Of a stretch of DNA of 64,000 bases, positions 1-9,937 are shown piece by piece; position 1 is the stretch's first letter; each line of letters starts with the position of its first letter. This DNA is from Streptomyces sp. R41 (GTDB lineage Bacteria; Actinomycetota; Actinomycetes; Streptomycetales; Streptomycetaceae): assembly GCF_041053055.1 (NCBI RefSeq), contig NZ_CP163443.1, forward strand, positions 5,997,001-6,061,000, read 5' to 3'. Under the pieces are notes generated by a model. It saw only the letters and a program-made list of their open reading frames with translations, was not told the origin of the DNA and did no database searches. Made by a program: the position numbers and the translations under genes.

Positions 1-50
1 TCGTCCGCGCGCGGGGCACGGTGGACTCCGACGCTCGGTGAGACGGTCAC
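1..50 (-). CDS. possible partial CDS, 5' end only
   Basis: A minus-strand frame opens with GTG at 50 and stays open to the left edge, about 16 codons. A purine-rich AGAGGCGA lies just upstream and could be its ribosome binding site. It would lie downstream of the DUF4253 gene on the same strand. Too short to recognise any family, and it may be spurious. Confidence 0.2.
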   Translation of the reverse strand, partial: MTVSPSVGVHRAPRAD

Positions 51-164
51 TGGTCGCCTCTTGGGCTCATGGATTTCCCCCGAAGACGCGGGCATGGTCA
101 CCTGCTGTTGGCCGATGCCCGCGATCGAGTTCCAGTTCCGCGATTTCTGCGCTTCGGTGGGGAC

Positions 165-1046
165 TCAGTCCCACCAGAAGGACCACGCCCGCTGACCGAG
201 CACCTCGTGTTGCGCGTACGCGCGCAGCGCTTCGTGGTCGCCCTGCGTGATGTTGTCAGGGCAGAAGGCGAAGTGCTCGGCGGCGACCGCCTCCGCCTCG
301 GCCGCGGTGGTGGGCGGGGCCGCCACGGAGAGGACCAGCTGGTCGAAGGTGAGGGCCACGACGCGTATGCCGAAGCGGTCCTCCCAGGAGCGGAGGGCCG
401 CGCACAGGCGCGCCACGTCGCCCTCGTAGTTCACGGGGCCGGACCAGCCGATCGCCGCCGGGATGTCCGCGCTGCGGCGCGCCGGGACGAGCGCCAGGCG
501 CGGATCCTTCAGCCAAGTCCCGCTGTCCGCGAGGGAGTCGGCGATCTCGGCGGCGCGCGCGTCCGGGTCGGCGTCCCGCTCGGGGGCGGGTGCGAGGCCC
601 GGCCACGCGGGGCCGTACGGCGCGACCGTCTCGTCGTACGTCTTGGGCTCGCCGAAGAGTTCGACGACGGCTTCCTTGCCGGAGTAGTCCGCCTCGGGGC
701 CGAGTTCGTCCTCCGCATACTCTTCCCAGAACTCCGCGAGCACCTCCTCGGCGTCGTGATCCCCGGGATACGACACCTCGCCGGGCGCCAACTCCCAGTC
801 CTCCGGCCCGCCTTGGCCGCCGCCGACGTCTATGAGGAGGGGGAGCAGACCCGAGGTGCGCCGGGCGGGCTCCAGCGCCGCCCAGCCGCCGGGGGCCGCC
901 GGCCCGTCGGCATGCCACAGCAACGGCTCGTGCCACGGGCCCTCGTCCGTCGCGTCGATCAGTCTCCCGGGCGGGAGCTCAAGCCCGAGCGCGCGGCCGC
1001 TCGGGTCGGCCGCCAGCTGCGGCAGCGGGTTGGGAAGTGTCGCCAT
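165..1046 (-). CDS. DUF4253 domain protein
   Basis: A 293-residue soluble acidic protein. The C-terminal third has the DUF4253 pattern: a paired-arginine segment (LVPARRSADIPAAIGW), a hydrophobic VVALTFDQLVLSVAAPP strand, and a closing LRAYAQHEVLGQRAWSFWWD tail. The function of this family is not established. It is common in actinobacteria and may be an immunity or housekeeping protein. I chose ATG at 1046. A TTG ten codons upstream is open but has no better ribosome binding site. No signal peptide or membrane segment is visible. Confidence 0.85.
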   Translation of the reverse strand: MATLPNPLPQLAADPSGRALGLELPPGRLIDATDEGPWHEPLLWHADGPAAPGGWAALEPARRTSGLLPLLIDVGGGQGGPEDWELAPGEVSYPGDHDAEEVLAEFWEEYAEDELGPEADYSGKEAVVELFGEPKTYDETVAPYGPAWPGLAPAPERDADPDARAAEIADSLADSGTWLKDPRLALVPARRSADIPAAIGWSGPVNYEGDVARLCAALRSWEDRFGIRVVALTFDQLVLSVAAPPTTAAEAEAVAAEHFAFCPDNITQGDHEALRAYAQHEVLGQRAWSFWWD

Positions 1047-1125
1047 GGCAGTGACTGTAGGGGCAGGCACTGACAACGCGGCAGGGACGGGTGGTCACGC
1101 AGGTCAGGCGGGTGGTCACGCACGT

Positions 1126-1159
1126 CGGCCCCCGGTTGTTTCACCACAACCGGGGGCCG
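1126..1159 (-). terminator. hairpin terminator downstream of argS
   Basis: A perfect 14-bp stem (arms 1126-1139 and 1146-1159, left arm CGGCCCCCGGTTGT) around a 6-nt loop lies 13 bases past the argS stop codon. It is a typical GC-rich Streptomyces terminator without a long U tract. Confidence 0.85.
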
Positions 1160-1171
1160 CACGCGTCGAGT

Positions 1172-2941
1172 TCAGAGGCGCTCGGGCGTCCTGATGCCCA
1201 GCAGGGCCATGCCCTGGTGCAGGGTGCGGGCCGTGAGGTCGACGAGGAACAGGCGGTTCTCGACGACCTCCGTCGGGTTGTCTTCGCTCAGCACCTGGCA
1301 CTTGTCGTAGAACGAGGTCAGGAGGGACGCCAGCTGGTACAGGTACGCCGCCAGTTTGTGCGGGGCGTATTCGGCGGCGACCTCCTCGATCGCCTCCACG
1401 AAGCGGTCCAGGTGCAGGCCCAACTCCCGCTCCGCCGGGGCGAGTTCCAGCTCGGGGTGCGCGGTCGGCCGCGCCTCGCCCGCCTTGCGCAGGATCGACT
1501 TGATACGGGCGTACGCGTACTGCAGGTACACGGACGTGTCGCCGTTCAGGGAGACCATCTGGTCCAGGTCGAACTTGTAGTCCCGGACGGCAGAGGTGGA
1601 GAGGTCCGCGTACTTCACGGCGCCGATGCCGACGTACCGGCCGTTCTCGACGATCTCCTGCTCGGTCAGGCCCACCTTCTCGGCCTTCTCGCCTACGACG
1701 GCGGTGGCACGCTGGACGGCTTCGTCGAGGAGGTCCTCAAGCTTGACCGTCTCGCCCTCACGCGTCTTGAACGGCTTGCCGTCCTTGCCGAGGACCGTGC
1801 CGAAGGCGAGCTGGTGCGCCTTGACGTCGTCGTTCAGCCAGCCCGCCCTGCGCGCGGTCTCGAAGACCATCTTGAAGTGCAGGGACTGGCGGGCGTCCAC
1901 CACGTACAGGAGCGTCGAGGCCTTCAGGTTGAAGACACGGTCCCTGATCGCGGAGAGGTCCGTCGCCGCGTAGCCGTAGCCGCCGTCCGACTTCTTCACG
2001 ATCAGCGGGACCGGGTTGCCGTCCGGGCCCTTGACGTCGTCGAAGAACACGCAGAGCGCGCCGTCGGAGCGGACCGCCACGCCCGACTCCTCCAGGAGGC
2101 GGCACGTCTCGTCCAGCATGTCGTTGTAGCCGGACTCGCCGACCACGTCCGCGTCGCGGATCTGCATGTCCAGCTTGTCGAAGACCGAATAGAAGTAGAT
2201 CTTCGACTCGTCCACGAACACCTGCCAGAGCGCGAGCGTCTCGGGGTCGCCCGCCTGGAGGTCCACCACCCGGCGCCGCGCCCGCGTCTTGAACTCCTCG
2301 TCGGAGTCGAAGACCGCCCGCGCGGCCTTGTACAGCCGGTTCAGGTTCGACATGGCCTCCTCGCCGGAGACCGCGCCGCCCTTGTGGTCCAGCTCGTGCG
2401 GGTGCTCGATCAGGTACTGGATGAGCATGCCGAACTGGGTGCCCCAGTCGCCGATGTGGTGGCGCCGGACGACGGACTCGCCGGTGAACTCCAGGATCTG
2501 GACCACCGCGTCGCCGATCACCGCAGACCGCAGGTGACCTACGTGCATCTCCTTCGCCACGTTCGGCTGCGCGTAGTCGATCACCGTCGTGCCCGGGTGC
2601 TCCGCGAACGGCACGCCGAGGCGCTCGCCGTCCGCGTACCGCGCCGCCAGGTTCTCGGTGATCGCCTTGTCGGTGATCGTGATGTTCAGGAAGCCGGGCC
2701 CGGAGACCTCGACATCCTTGATCACGTCGCCCGTGGTGATCCGCTCGACGACCTGCGTCGCCAGGTCCCGCGGGTTCGCCTTCGCCTTCTTGGCGAGGGC
2801 CAGGATCCCGTTGGCCTGGAAGTCGGCCCGGTCGCTTCGTCGCAGCAGCGGGTCCGCGGAACCGGCCTCCGGCAGGGCTGCCGAGAGGGCGTCCGCGAGG
2901 CGCTGGTGGACGGAAGCGGTGAGGGACGTGACCGAGGCCAT
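1172..2941 (-). CDS. argS: arginyl-tRNA synthetase
   Basis: Class I synthetase that charges tRNA-Arg in the cytoplasm; 589 residues, normal for the family. The N-terminal Add-1 domain is followed by the signature [16 protein letters not shown] with the HIGH-equivalent HVGH at residues 133-136. The catalytic-loop equivalent of KMSKS is the degenerate [12 protein letters not shown] typical of ArgRS, and a DALR-type anticodon-binding C-terminus ends in GIRTPERL. The frame is open 54 codons further upstream, but ATG 2941 has GAGGAG in front and starts in the conserved region. It is divergent from lysS, and both deal with basic amino acids. Confidence 0.97.
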   Translation of the reverse strand: MASVTSLTASVHQRLADALSAALPEAGSADPLLRRSDRADFQANGILALAKKAKANPRDLATQVVERITTGDVIKDVEVSGPGFLNITITDKAITENLAARYADGERLGVPFAEHPGTTVIDYAQPNVAKEMHVGHLRSAVIGDAVVQILEFTGESVVRRHHIGDWGTQFGMLIQYLIEHPHELDHKGGAVSGEEAMSNLNRLYKAARAVFDSDEEFKTRARRRVVDLQAGDPETLALWQVFVDESKIYFYSVFDKLDMQIRDADVVGESGYNDMLDETCRLLEESGVAVRSDGALCVFFDDVKGPDGNPVPLIVKKSDGGYGYAATDLSAIRDRVFNLKASTLLYVVDARQSLHFKMVFETARRAGWLNDDVKAHQLAFGTVLGKDGKPFKTREGETVKLEDLLDEAVQRATAVVGEKAEKVGLTEQEIVENGRYVGIGAVKYADLSTSAVRDYKFDLDQMVSLNGDTSVYLQYAYARIKSILRKAGEARPTAHPELELAPAERELGLHLDRFVEAIEEVAAEYAPHKLAAYLYQLASLLTSFYDKCQVLSEDNPTEVVENRLFLVDLTARTLHQGMALLGIRTPERL

Positions 2942-3079
2942 GGAGTGGGTGCCGTTCTCCTCGAAGGATTCAGATAGACCCCGCCAGTATCCCATGGGGC
3001 GACAAGCGAATTTTGCGCTCCGTGTCCGGTGCTTCGGCGGTGCGCGGTGCGCGGTGCGCGGTGCGCCGACTGCCCTCGT

Positions 3080-3226
3080 GGGGTCGGGGCCGTGGCGGTA
3101 CATCCGCCCGTCGCCGGTGGATCAGACGTTGGCCTATGAGGAGCCGTTTCCAGATCCGGGCGTAAGCGACGGGCATTCGATGTACCGGCACGGCCCCTTC
3201 CGTGCGTTCGCGGCTGCGGGTGCGTG
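3080..3226. repeat. 147-bp inverted-repeat element, copy 1
   Basis: Nearly identical (three internal differences seen by eye) to 12576-12722. Terminal arms of 19 bp (GGGGCCGTGNCGGTACATC and its complement) and inner arms GCCCGTCGC/GCGACGGGC enclose a conserved 50-bp centre. It fills most of the 394-bp argS-lysS intergenic region. Just before it, 3033-3066 carries a short GCGCGGT-type tandem repeat. It could be a MITE-like element or a structured RNA; no transposase is nearby. Copy 1 has one mismatch in its outer arm. Confidence 0.8.
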
Positions 3227-3335
3227 GGGGCGCGCCTTCCGGGTGGCGCGGGGCTGTGAAAAGCCGTTTTCGCGGTTCCCGTCCGAGCTGGGAGAATGGT
3301 GCGGTCAGCCGTACTGGCGTATGAGAAAGAAGGAC

Positions 3336-5075
3336 GTGCCGATCGTGGCTCAGAGCACCGAGACCACCGACTGGGTCTCCCGTTACGCGGATGAGGTCAT
3401 CGAGGAGTCGGAGCGTCGGGCCCCGGGCAAACCCGTCGTCGTCGCGTCCGGGCTCTCCCCCTCCGGCCCGATCCACCTCGGAAATCTCCGGGAAGTCATG
3501 ACGCCGCATCTCGTGGCGGACGAGATCCGGCGGCGCGGGTACACCGTGCGCCATCTGCTCTCCTGGGACGACTACGACCGCTACCGCAAGGTCCCGGCCG
3601 GTGTCCCCGGCATCGACGAGTCCTGGGCCGAGCACATCGGCAAGCCGCTGACCTCCGTGCCGGCCCCGGCGGGCTCGGAGTACCCGAACTGGGCCGAGCA
3701 CTTCAAGGCCGCGATGATCAAGTCGCTGGCCGAGCTCGGCGTCGAGTACGACGGGATCAGCCAGACCGAGCAGTACACCTCCGGCGCCTACCGCGAGCAG
3801 GTGCTGTTCGCCATGAAGCACCGCGGTGACATCGACGCGATCCTCGACCAGTACCGGACCAAGAAGAGCCCGGTGAAGAAGCAGGGGCAGAAGCCCGTCG
3901 ACGAGGCCGAGCTGGAGGCCGCCGAAGGCTCCGGCGCCGCCGCCGAGGACGACGGAAGCTCGGCCGCCGGGTACTACCCGTACAAGCCCTACTGCGGGCA
4001 GTGCGAGAAGGACCTGACCACCGTCACGGCGTACGACGACGACACGACCGAGCTGACGTACACCTGCTCCTCCTGCGGGTTCTCCCAGACCGTCCGGCTG
4101 AGCGAGTTCAACCACGGCAAGCTGGTCTGGAAGGTCGACTGGCCCATGCGCTGGGCCTACGAAGGCGTCATCTTCGAGCCCAGCGGTGTCGACCACTCGT
4201 CTCCGGGGTCGAGTTTCCAGGTGGGTGGCCAGATCGTGGGCATCTTCGGCGGGAAGCAGCCGATCGGGCCGATGTACGCGTTCGTGGGTATCTCCGGCAT
4301 GGCCAAGATGTCCAGCAGCAAGGGCGGGGTGCCGACCCCGGCCGACGCGCTCCAGATCATGGAACCGCAGCTGCTGCGCTGGCTGTACGCCCGCCGCCGG
4401 CCCAACCAGTCGTTCAAGATCGCCTTCGACCAGGAGATCCAGCGGCTGTACGACGAGTGGGACAAGCTGGCGGGGAAGGTGGCCGACGGGGCCGTGCTTC
4501 CGGCGGACGCAGCCGCGTACGCGCGTGCGGTGGGAACGGCGGCCGGGGAACTGCCCCAGACGCCGCGCCCGATGCCGTACCGCACCCTCGCCTCCGTCGC
4601 CGACATCACAGCCGGCCACCAGGACCAGGCCCTGCGGATCCTGAGCGAACTCGACCCTGAGAACCCGCTCACCTCGCTCGACGAGGTCCGGCCCCGGCTC
4701 GACAAGGCCGAGACCTGGATCAACACGCAGGTTCCGGCCGAGGAGCGCACCGTCGTGCGCGACGAGCCCGACGTGGAGCTCCTGAAGTCCCTCGACGACC
4801 AGGGGCGCGAGTCGCTGCGGCTGCTGCTGGAGGGGCTGGAGGAGAACTGGTCCCTGGACGGCCTCACCCACCTCGTGTACGGCGTCCCCAAGGTCCAGGC
4901 CGGCTTCGCCGCCGACGCCACCGCCAAGGAACTGCCGCCGGAGATCAAGGTGGCCCAGCGCACGTTCTTCGCGCTGCTGTACCACCTCCTGGTGGGGCGT
5001 GACACCGGGCCGCGGCTGCCCACGCTGCTGCTGGCGGTCGGGCAGGACCGGGTGCGCAAGCTGCTGGGCGCGTAG
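3336..5075 (+). CDS. lysS: class I lysyl-tRNA synthetase
   Basis: Charges tRNA-Lys. This is the archaeal-type class I enzyme, not the class II LysRS usual in bacteria. Seen: LSPSGPIHLGN with the HIGH-type motif at residues 47-50, KMSSSKG at about 324-330, and a zinc-ribbon-like insertion with two CxxC pairs (CGQC and CSSC) in the middle. The length of 579 fits. The start is uncertain: GTG 3336 gives the usual MPIVAQST N-terminus, while ATG 3321 lies five codons upstream. AGAAGGA sits just before the GTG. Known of the family: many Streptomyces also carry a class II lysS elsewhere. Confidence 0.95.
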   Translation: MPIVAQSTETTDWVSRYADEVIEESERRAPGKPVVVASGLSPSGPIHLGNLREVMTPHLVADEIRRRGYTVRHLLSWDDYDRYRKVPAGVPGIDESWAEHIGKPLTSVPAPAGSEYPNWAEHFKAAMIKSLAELGVEYDGISQTEQYTSGAYREQVLFAMKHRGDIDAILDQYRTKKSPVKKQGQKPVDEAELEAAEGSGAAAEDDGSSAAGYYPYKPYCGQCEKDLTTVTAYDDDTTELTYTCSSCGFSQTVRLSEFNHGKLVWKVDWPMRWAYEGVIFEPSGVDHSSPGSSFQVGGQIVGIFGGKQPIGPMYAFVGISGMAKMSSSKGGVPTPADALQIMEPQLLRWLYARRRPNQSFKIAFDQEIQRLYDEWDKLAGKVADGAVLPADAAAYARAVGTAAGELPQTPRPMPYRTLASVADITAGHQDQALRILSELDPENPLTSLDEVRPRLDKAETWINTQVPAEERTVVRDEPDVELLKSLDDQGRESLRLLLEGLEENWSLDGLTHLVYGVPKVQAGFAADATAKELPPEIKVAQRTFFALLYHLLVGRDTGPRLPTLLLAVGQDRVRKLLGA

Positions 5076-5086
5076 CGGTTTCGGCT

Positions 5087-5136
5087 GTACGACGGAGGGG
5101 GTGCCCGGTGATCACCGGGCACCCCCTCCGTCGTAC
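5087..5136. terminator. bidirectional terminator between lysS and the DUF2637 gene
   Basis: A perfect 25-bp inverted repeat (arms meeting at 5111/5112, sequence GGGTGCCCGGTGATCACCGG at the centre) between two convergent stop codons. It should terminate transcription from both sides. Confidence 0.9.
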
Positions 5137-5143
5137 GTCGTAC

Positions 5144-6529
5144 TCAGGCGATGTGGTCCTCCTCCAGTTCCGCGTTGAAGCGGTTCTGGAAGCGGGTCAT
5201 GTAGCGCCTCAGCTCGCTGTCGGTGAGGGTGATGTTGTAGGTGGCCTCGACGTTGTTGCCGAACTCACCCTTCGTGGGCAGGCCCTGACCGTTGATCGAC
5301 TGGCGGAACACCTGGTAGAAGCTCTCCTCACGGGTCTTCTCGTCCGCCAGGGGGGACTGCTCCTCCCTCGGGGCCGGGATGGGGAGCTGCTCCGGCTCGG
5401 GAGCGGCGCCCTCGCCCAGCTGGCGGGTGCGGCCGGGGCCCGCGGGGATGGGGAAGCTGCCCGTCTCCTCCGGGCCGGGCTCGTACGCCTGGGACTGCTG
5501 CTCCTCGTACCACTGCTGGTACTGCTCCTCGGGGGCGTACGTGGGGTCGTAGCCGCCCTCGTAGACGATCTCCTGGGGGGTCTGGGCCTGGAACCAGGGG
5601 CTCGACTCCGGCTGTTCCTGTTGCAGCTCCCGCGCGTACTGCTGCTGGTCGTACTGCTGTTGGGCCTGTACGTATTGCCGGTACTCGGGGGTCTGGTCGC
5701 CGTCGGGGGCGGGGCGCTGCGCGCTTTGAGGTGCCGCTCCATTCGGGATGGGCGCCGCTCCGGCGGCACGACTGCCCGCAGCCATGTCGGCCACAGCCTC
5801 CAGCTCCGGTTGCTGCTGCACCGGCGGTAGCAGTGCCGGTTCGATTCCCGCTGCCGCCAGGCCCGACGGGGCCGTCTCCGCCAGTGGGACGCCGTACCTG
5901 GCGAGCCGCAGTGGCATCAGGCTCTCCACCGGGGCCTTGCGGCGCCACGCACGGCCGAAGCGGGAGCGGAGGCGGGCCTGGTAGACGAGGCGTTCTTGCT
6001 CCAGCTTGATGACCTGCTCGTAGGAGCGCAGTTCCCAGAGCTTCATGCGGCGCCACAGCAAGAACGTGGGCAGGGGGGAGAGCAGCCAGCGGGTGAGGCG
6101 GACGCCCTCCATGTGCTTGTCGGCGGTGATGTCCGCGATGCGGCCGATCGCGTGCCGGGCCGCCTCGACGGTCACGACGAAGAGGATCGGGATGACGGCG
6201 TGCATGCCGGTGCCCAGCGGGTCCGGCCAGGCCGCCGCGCCGTTGAACGCGATGGTCGCCGCCGTCAGCAGCCATGCCGTCTGGCGCAGGAGCGGGAAGG
6301 GGATCCTGATCCAGGTCAGAAGCAGATCCAGGGCGAGCAGGACGCAGATTCCCGCGTCGATGCCGACCGGGAAGACGTACGCGAAGTTTCCGAAGCCCTT
6401 CTGGAGGGCGAGCTCTCGCACGGCGGCGTACGAACCGGCGAAGCCGATACCGGCGATGATGACCGCACCGGTGACGACCACGCCGATGAGTATCCGGTGC
6501 AGACGTGTGAGCTGAATGGGCGCGGCCAC
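5144..6529 (-). CDS. DUF2637 (SpdB-like) membrane protein
   Basis: 461 residues. The N-terminal 190 carry about four membrane helices, starting LTRLHRILIGVVVTGAVI and including the FAYVFPVGIDAGICVLLALD segment typical of DUF2637. The C-terminal half is a Gln/Glu/Pro-rich cytoplasmic tail with tyrosine- and glutamine-rich low-complexity stretches, ending in a more conserved segment with LPTKGEFGNNVEATYNIT, which resembles a small DNA-binding or partner-binding module. Homologues are spread proteins of conjugative plasmids, but chromosomal copies are common in Streptomyces and of unknown role. GTG 6529 has GGGAG upstream. No other plasmid-transfer gene is nearby. Confidence 0.85.
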   Translation of the reverse strand: MAAPIQLTRLHRILIGVVVTGAVIIAGIGFAGSYAAVRELALQKGFGNFAYVFPVGIDAGICVLLALDLLLTWIRIPFPLLRQTAWLLTAATIAFNGAAAWPDPLGTGMHAVIPILFVVTVEAARHAIGRIADITADKHMEGVRLTRWLLSPLPTFLLWRRMKLWELRSYEQVIKLEQERLVYQARLRSRFGRAWRRKAPVESLMPLRLARYGVPLAETAPSGLAAAGIEPALLPPVQQQPELEAVADMAAGSRAAGAAPIPNGAAPQSAQRPAPDGDQTPEYRQYVQAQQQYDQQQYARELQQEQPESSPWFQAQTPQEIVYEGGYDPTYAPEEQYQQWYEEQQSQAYEPGPEETGSFPIPAGPGRTRQLGEGAAPEPEQLPIPAPREEQSPLADEKTREESFYQVFRQSINGQGLPTKGEFGNNVEATYNITLTDSELRRYMTRFQNRFNAELEEDHIA

Positions 6530-6605
6530 CCGTACTCCCCTCCCCTTGCGTGTTGTTGCGGCCAACAGGGTGGCACATGTGTGCGGCGGGCGGGTGGCCG
6601 GTACG

Positions 6606-6641
6606 GCAGGAGCCCGGTCTCCGTGGGGGCCGGGCTCCTGC
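6606..6641 (-). terminator. terminator after the first DUF3558 lipoprotein gene
   Basis: A 12-bp perfect stem (GCAGGAGCCCGG, arms 6606-6617 and 6630-6641) with a 12-nt loop, about 50 bases downstream of the stop at 6693 and upstream of the DUF2637 gene. It separates the two genes, which are on the same strand. Confidence 0.8.
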
Positions 6642-6692
6642 AAATGGCTTGGTGGAGCTACGAGTTGAGCCCCGGGCTGAGCCGGACGCCCG

Positions 6693-7538
6693 TCAGCTCT
6701 TCTTGGACGGCGACGCCGACTTGGAGGGGGAAGCGGACTTCGACGCCGACTTGGACGGGGAGGCCGACTTCGACGGGGACGAGCTTGCCGCGCCGCCGTC
6801 CTGGTTCGCGGCGGACACCGCGGCCACCGCCTCCTTCGCGGCCTTCTCGGCCGCCTTCAGCAGGTCTGCGGCGTTCGGGGTCTTCTCGCCCGCCAGACCG
6901 GCGCCGTTGTAGTCGAGCGTGATGACGACGTTCTCGACACGGGCCACGATCGTCTGCTGCTTGAAGGAGCCTTCCTTCTTCTTCAGGTCGTAGGTCACGG
7001 CCGTCGCCTCGTCGCCCGTCCCGGACACCGGCTGCGACTTGGCGTTCTTCGCCCCCGTCACCGACTGGGCGCCCGTGACCTGCTTCTCGAAGTACTTGTG
7101 CGCCTGCTGGCCGCCCTCGCCACGCGAGTCCGAGTCGAAACGCAGCAGGGCCACGTTCAGCCAGCGGAACTGCGAGCCCTTCACACCGTTGTTGTCGAGG
7201 CTGCTCCAGTAGCAGTTGCCGCGCGTCGCCACATCATCCGACTTGCCCTCCTTGCCGGATTTGGCGCCCTTCGGGACCAGTTCGCCCAAAGTCTTCTTCG
7301 ACAGCACCGCACAGGGCTCGGGCAGCGTCGCGTACGCGGCCGGCTTGACGGCGTTCGCCGAGGCGCTCGCGGACGCCTTCGCGTCGGGGCTCGAACCGGC
7401 ACTCTTCTTGGCGTCGTCACCGGAGCCGGAGTCCGAGGAACAACCGGCGGCGACAAGCATCACCGGGACGGCGGCTGCGCTGACAAGGATGCGGGTGAGT
7501 CGCGGTGCTCGGCCTACTCGCTGTACTGGTCGGTGCAT
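6693..7538 (-). CDS. DUF3558-family lipoprotein
   Basis: 281 residues. An arginine-containing signal peptide ends in the lipobox VAAGC, so it is probably lipid-anchored outside the membrane. A Ser/Ala/Lys linker is followed by the DUF3558-type domain (LPEPCAVLSKKTLGELVP, then GNCYWSS, with paired cysteines). The C-terminus is a low-complexity Ser-Pro-Ser-Lys repeat tail. The function of the family is unknown. GAAGGAA precedes ATG 7538. A paralogue lies directly upstream on the same strand, 150 bp away. Confidence 0.88.
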   Translation of the reverse strand: MHRPVQRVGRAPRLTRILVSAAAVPVMLVAAGCSSDSGSGDDAKKSAGSSPDAKASASASANAVKPAAYATLPEPCAVLSKKTLGELVPKGAKSGKEGKSDDVATRGNCYWSSLDNNGVKGSQFRWLNVALLRFDSDSRGEGGQQAHKYFEKQVTGAQSVTGAKNAKSQPVSGTGDEATAVTYDLKKKEGSFKQQTIVARVENVVITLDYNGAGLAGEKTPNAADLLKAAEKAAKEAVAAVSAANQDGGAASSSPSKSASPSKSASKSASPSKSASPSKKS

Positions 7539-7688
7539 GGTTCCTTCACTCGTGGCGCTCGTGGTGCGGCCGCACATGGAACGTGCGACCGGTCGGGTCC
7601 GAGGGGCCACGGTACGCGGTGAGGCGGCCGTGCGTTTCCGGTTCGAGCGGTTTGAGTGAGGGTGCCGACAGGCGCCGAGGGCCCCCTG

Positions 7689-8510
7689 TCAGGACAGCGT
7701 GTCCGCGACCTTCTGCGCCAGTTTCCGCGCCCTGTCCTGCATTTCCTTGCTGTCCGGAGAGTCGGTGGACGCGGTCGGCTGCTCGGCGTACTCGATCGTC
7801 ACGATCACATTCGACGTGCGGAACACCACAGTCACCGTGCGCTGCTGGGCCGCCGAGGACGCCGGGCTCAGCTTGTCGTTCAGGAACGCCTCGTCGCCGA
7901 GACCGTCGAGCGTACGGGGCTGGAGATCGGCGGGTGTTTCGCTCGGAGAGGCGGTCGCGGACGGGGAGGAGGACGTGGACGAGGAGGGGGAGGCGGAGGG
8001 GGTCGCGGTGTCGGTACTGGAAGTGGGGCTGGAGCTTGAGCCGGAGCTGGTGTCGGCCGGCTCGGGGAGGTCGGCCGCCGTCTCCTTGCCCGCGAAGATC
8101 GTCTCGGCCTTGCTGGCGTCGCTCACCGCGTTGTCGTACGACACCACGCGCTCGAAGTCGACGAAGAGATGATCGGTGGCGGACGTCGACTCCACCTTCC
8201 AGTTGCAGCCGTCGCGCCGGTCCGTGTCGTACGTGAGCGTGGCCTCGCCCTCGTACGCCTTCTCGCGCGTCTCCGCGTCCGCGATCTGCTTGATCCCGGG
8301 CAGCAGCGAGTCGAGGCTGTCGTGACCGGCCGCGCCGCAGGCCTCCGGGAGCGTGCGGTACTTGCCCGGCTGGGCCGCGGGCGCCGTCGTACCGGTGTCG
8401 CTCCCCTTCGAGTCGTCCGCCGAGCCACCGCTGCCCGAACCGCCCGTGCAGCCCGCCAGCAGTGCCGCGAGGAGCACGGCGATGCCGGGTACGTACGCCT
8501 TCCGCTGCAC
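7689..8510 (-). CDS. DUF3558-like lipoprotein, paralogue
   Basis: 273 residues. Signal peptide with lipobox LLAGC, then a Gly/Ser linker and a domain related to its downstream neighbour: LPEACGAAGHDSLDSLLPG, a second Cys in DGCNWKVE, and a matching C-terminal strand VTVVFRTSNVIVTIEY. A Ser/Thr-rich insertion (about residues 155-190) splits the domain. Start is GTG 8510 with GAGAGGAG upstream. It probably arose with the adjacent gene by tandem duplication. Divergent from rtcB. Confidence 0.85.
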   Translation of the reverse strand: MQRKAYVPGIAVLLAALLAGCTGGSGSGGSADDSKGSDTGTTAPAAQPGKYRTLPEACGAAGHDSLDSLLPGIKQIADAETREKAYEGEATLTYDTDRRDGCNWKVESTSATDHLFVDFERVVSYDNAVSDASKAETIFAGKETAADLPEPADTSSGSSSSPTSSTDTATPSASPSSSTSSSPSATASPSETPADLQPRTLDGLGDEAFLNDKLSPASSAAQQRTVTVVFRTSNVIVTIEYAEQPTASTDSPDSKEMQDRARKLAQKVADTLS

Positions 8511-8712
8511 GGTCAGGCTCCTCTCGACGGTTCCCGACGGCTCTGCGGCCGGGGTGTCCTGTGGTTATTCGGTTGCCGCGTGGGGGCGGCCCTTGGACAC
8601 AATGTGTATCGCACGCACTGCCCTGGACGCCGGTCCGTTGTCCCATACGTCGACCTTGGCGCGGGTTTTGCGATTTATGACTTCTGATGTTGTCCGGGGG
8701 AATGAGGACGAA

Positions 8713-9906
8713 ATGTCGTACGTAGAGGTTCCGGGGGCGAAGGTCCCCATCCGCATGTGGACCGACCCGGCGTCGGTCGAGGACGTCGCACTGCGCCAGC
8801 TCCAGAACGTGGCGACCCTGCCGTGGATCAAGGGCCTGGCCGTGATGCCGGATGTGCATTACGGGAAGGGAGCGACGGTCGGGTCCGTCATCGCCATGCG
8901 GGACGCGGTGTGTCCTGCGGCGGTGGGGGTCGACATCGGGTGCGGGATGTCTGCGGTCAAGACCTCGCTCACGGCCAACGATCTGCCGGGGGATCTTTCT
9001 CGGCTTCGGTCGAAGATCGAAGGGGCTATTCCGGTGGGGCGGGGGATGCATGACACCCCGATGGAGCCGGGGCGGTTTCATGGGCTCGCGACTGCGGGGT
9101 GGGATGACTTCTGGGGACGGTTCGATGGGGTTGCGGAGGCGGTGAAGTTCCGCAAGGGGCGCGCAATTGGACAAATAGGAACTCTCGGCGGGGGAAACCA
9201 CTTCTGGGAGTTTTGCCTCGATTCGGACAATTCGGTCTGGATTATGTTGCACTCAGGTTCCCGGAACATCGGTAAGGAACTGGCCGAATACCACATCGGT
9301 GTCGCTCAGAAGCTCCCGCACAATCAAGGGCTGGTCGATCGCGACCTGGCGGTCTTCGTCTCGGACACGCCGCAGATGGCTGCCTACCGGCATGACCTCT
9401 TCTGGGCGCAGGAGTACGCCAAGTACAACCGCGCCATCATGATGGCGATCTCCAAGGAGGTGATTCGCCGCGAGTTCAAGAAGGCGAAGGTCACTTTCGA
9501 GCCGGAGGTCTCCTGCCACCACAATTACGTGAGCGAGGAGCGGTACGAGGGAATGGATCTCCTCGTCACTCGCAAGGGCGCGATCCGCGCGGGTTCCGGC
9601 GAGTACGGGATCATCCCTGGCTCGATGGGAACGGGTTCGTACATCGTGAAAGGGCTCGGCAACGAGAAGGCCTTCAACTCGGCGTCGCACGGCGCGGGTC
9701 GGCGCATGAGCCGCAACGCAGCGAAGCGTCGCTTCTCGACGAAGGACCTTGAGGACCAGACGCAGGGCGTCGAGTGCCGCAAGGACTCCGGCGTCGTGGA
9801 TGAGATCCCGGGCGCGTACAAGCCGATCGAGAAGGTCATCGACCAGCAGCGCGACCTCGTGGAGGTCGTGGCGAAGCTGAAGCAGGTTGTCTGCGTCAAG
9901 GGGTGA
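8713..9906 (+). CDS. rtcB: RtcB-family RNA ligase
   Basis: GTP- and Mn-dependent RNA ligase that joins 2',3'-cyclic-phosphate or 3'-phosphate ends to 5'-OH ends, in tRNA repair or RNA healing. 397 residues, full length. Metal ligands are visible: D75 and C78 in VGVDIGCGM, H163 in GGGNHF and H180 in HSGSR. The guanylated histidine is in SASHGAGR at about H326, and CHHNYV is present at 268-273. ATG 8713 follows GAGGACGAA. No archease or rtcA gene is adjacent, so the substrate cannot be judged from context. A terminator follows. Confidence 0.95.
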   Translation: MSYVEVPGAKVPIRMWTDPASVEDVALRQLQNVATLPWIKGLAVMPDVHYGKGATVGSVIAMRDAVCPAAVGVDIGCGMSAVKTSLTANDLPGDLSRLRSKIEGAIPVGRGMHDTPMEPGRFHGLATAGWDDFWGRFDGVAEAVKFRKGRAIGQIGTLGGGNHFWEFCLDSDNSVWIMLHSGSRNIGKELAEYHIGVAQKLPHNQGLVDRDLAVFVSDTPQMAAYRHDLFWAQEYAKYNRAIMMAISKEVIRREFKKAKVTFEPEVSCHHNYVSEERYEGMDLLVTRKGAIRAGSGEYGIIPGSMGTGSYIVKGLGNEKAFNSASHGAGRRMSRNAAKRRFSTKDLEDQTQGVECRKDSGVVDEIPGAYKPIEKVIDQQRDLVEVVAKLKQVVCVKG

Positions 9907-9937
9907 CCCATGGGCGCAGATACAGCACGGAATAAGC

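Noticed and set aside
5144..6529. Integrated plasmid suggested by the SpdB-like DUF2637 protein
   Set aside because: No traB/traSA, repSA, integrase, tRNA target or att repeats are in the window; chromosomal DUF2637 genes are common.
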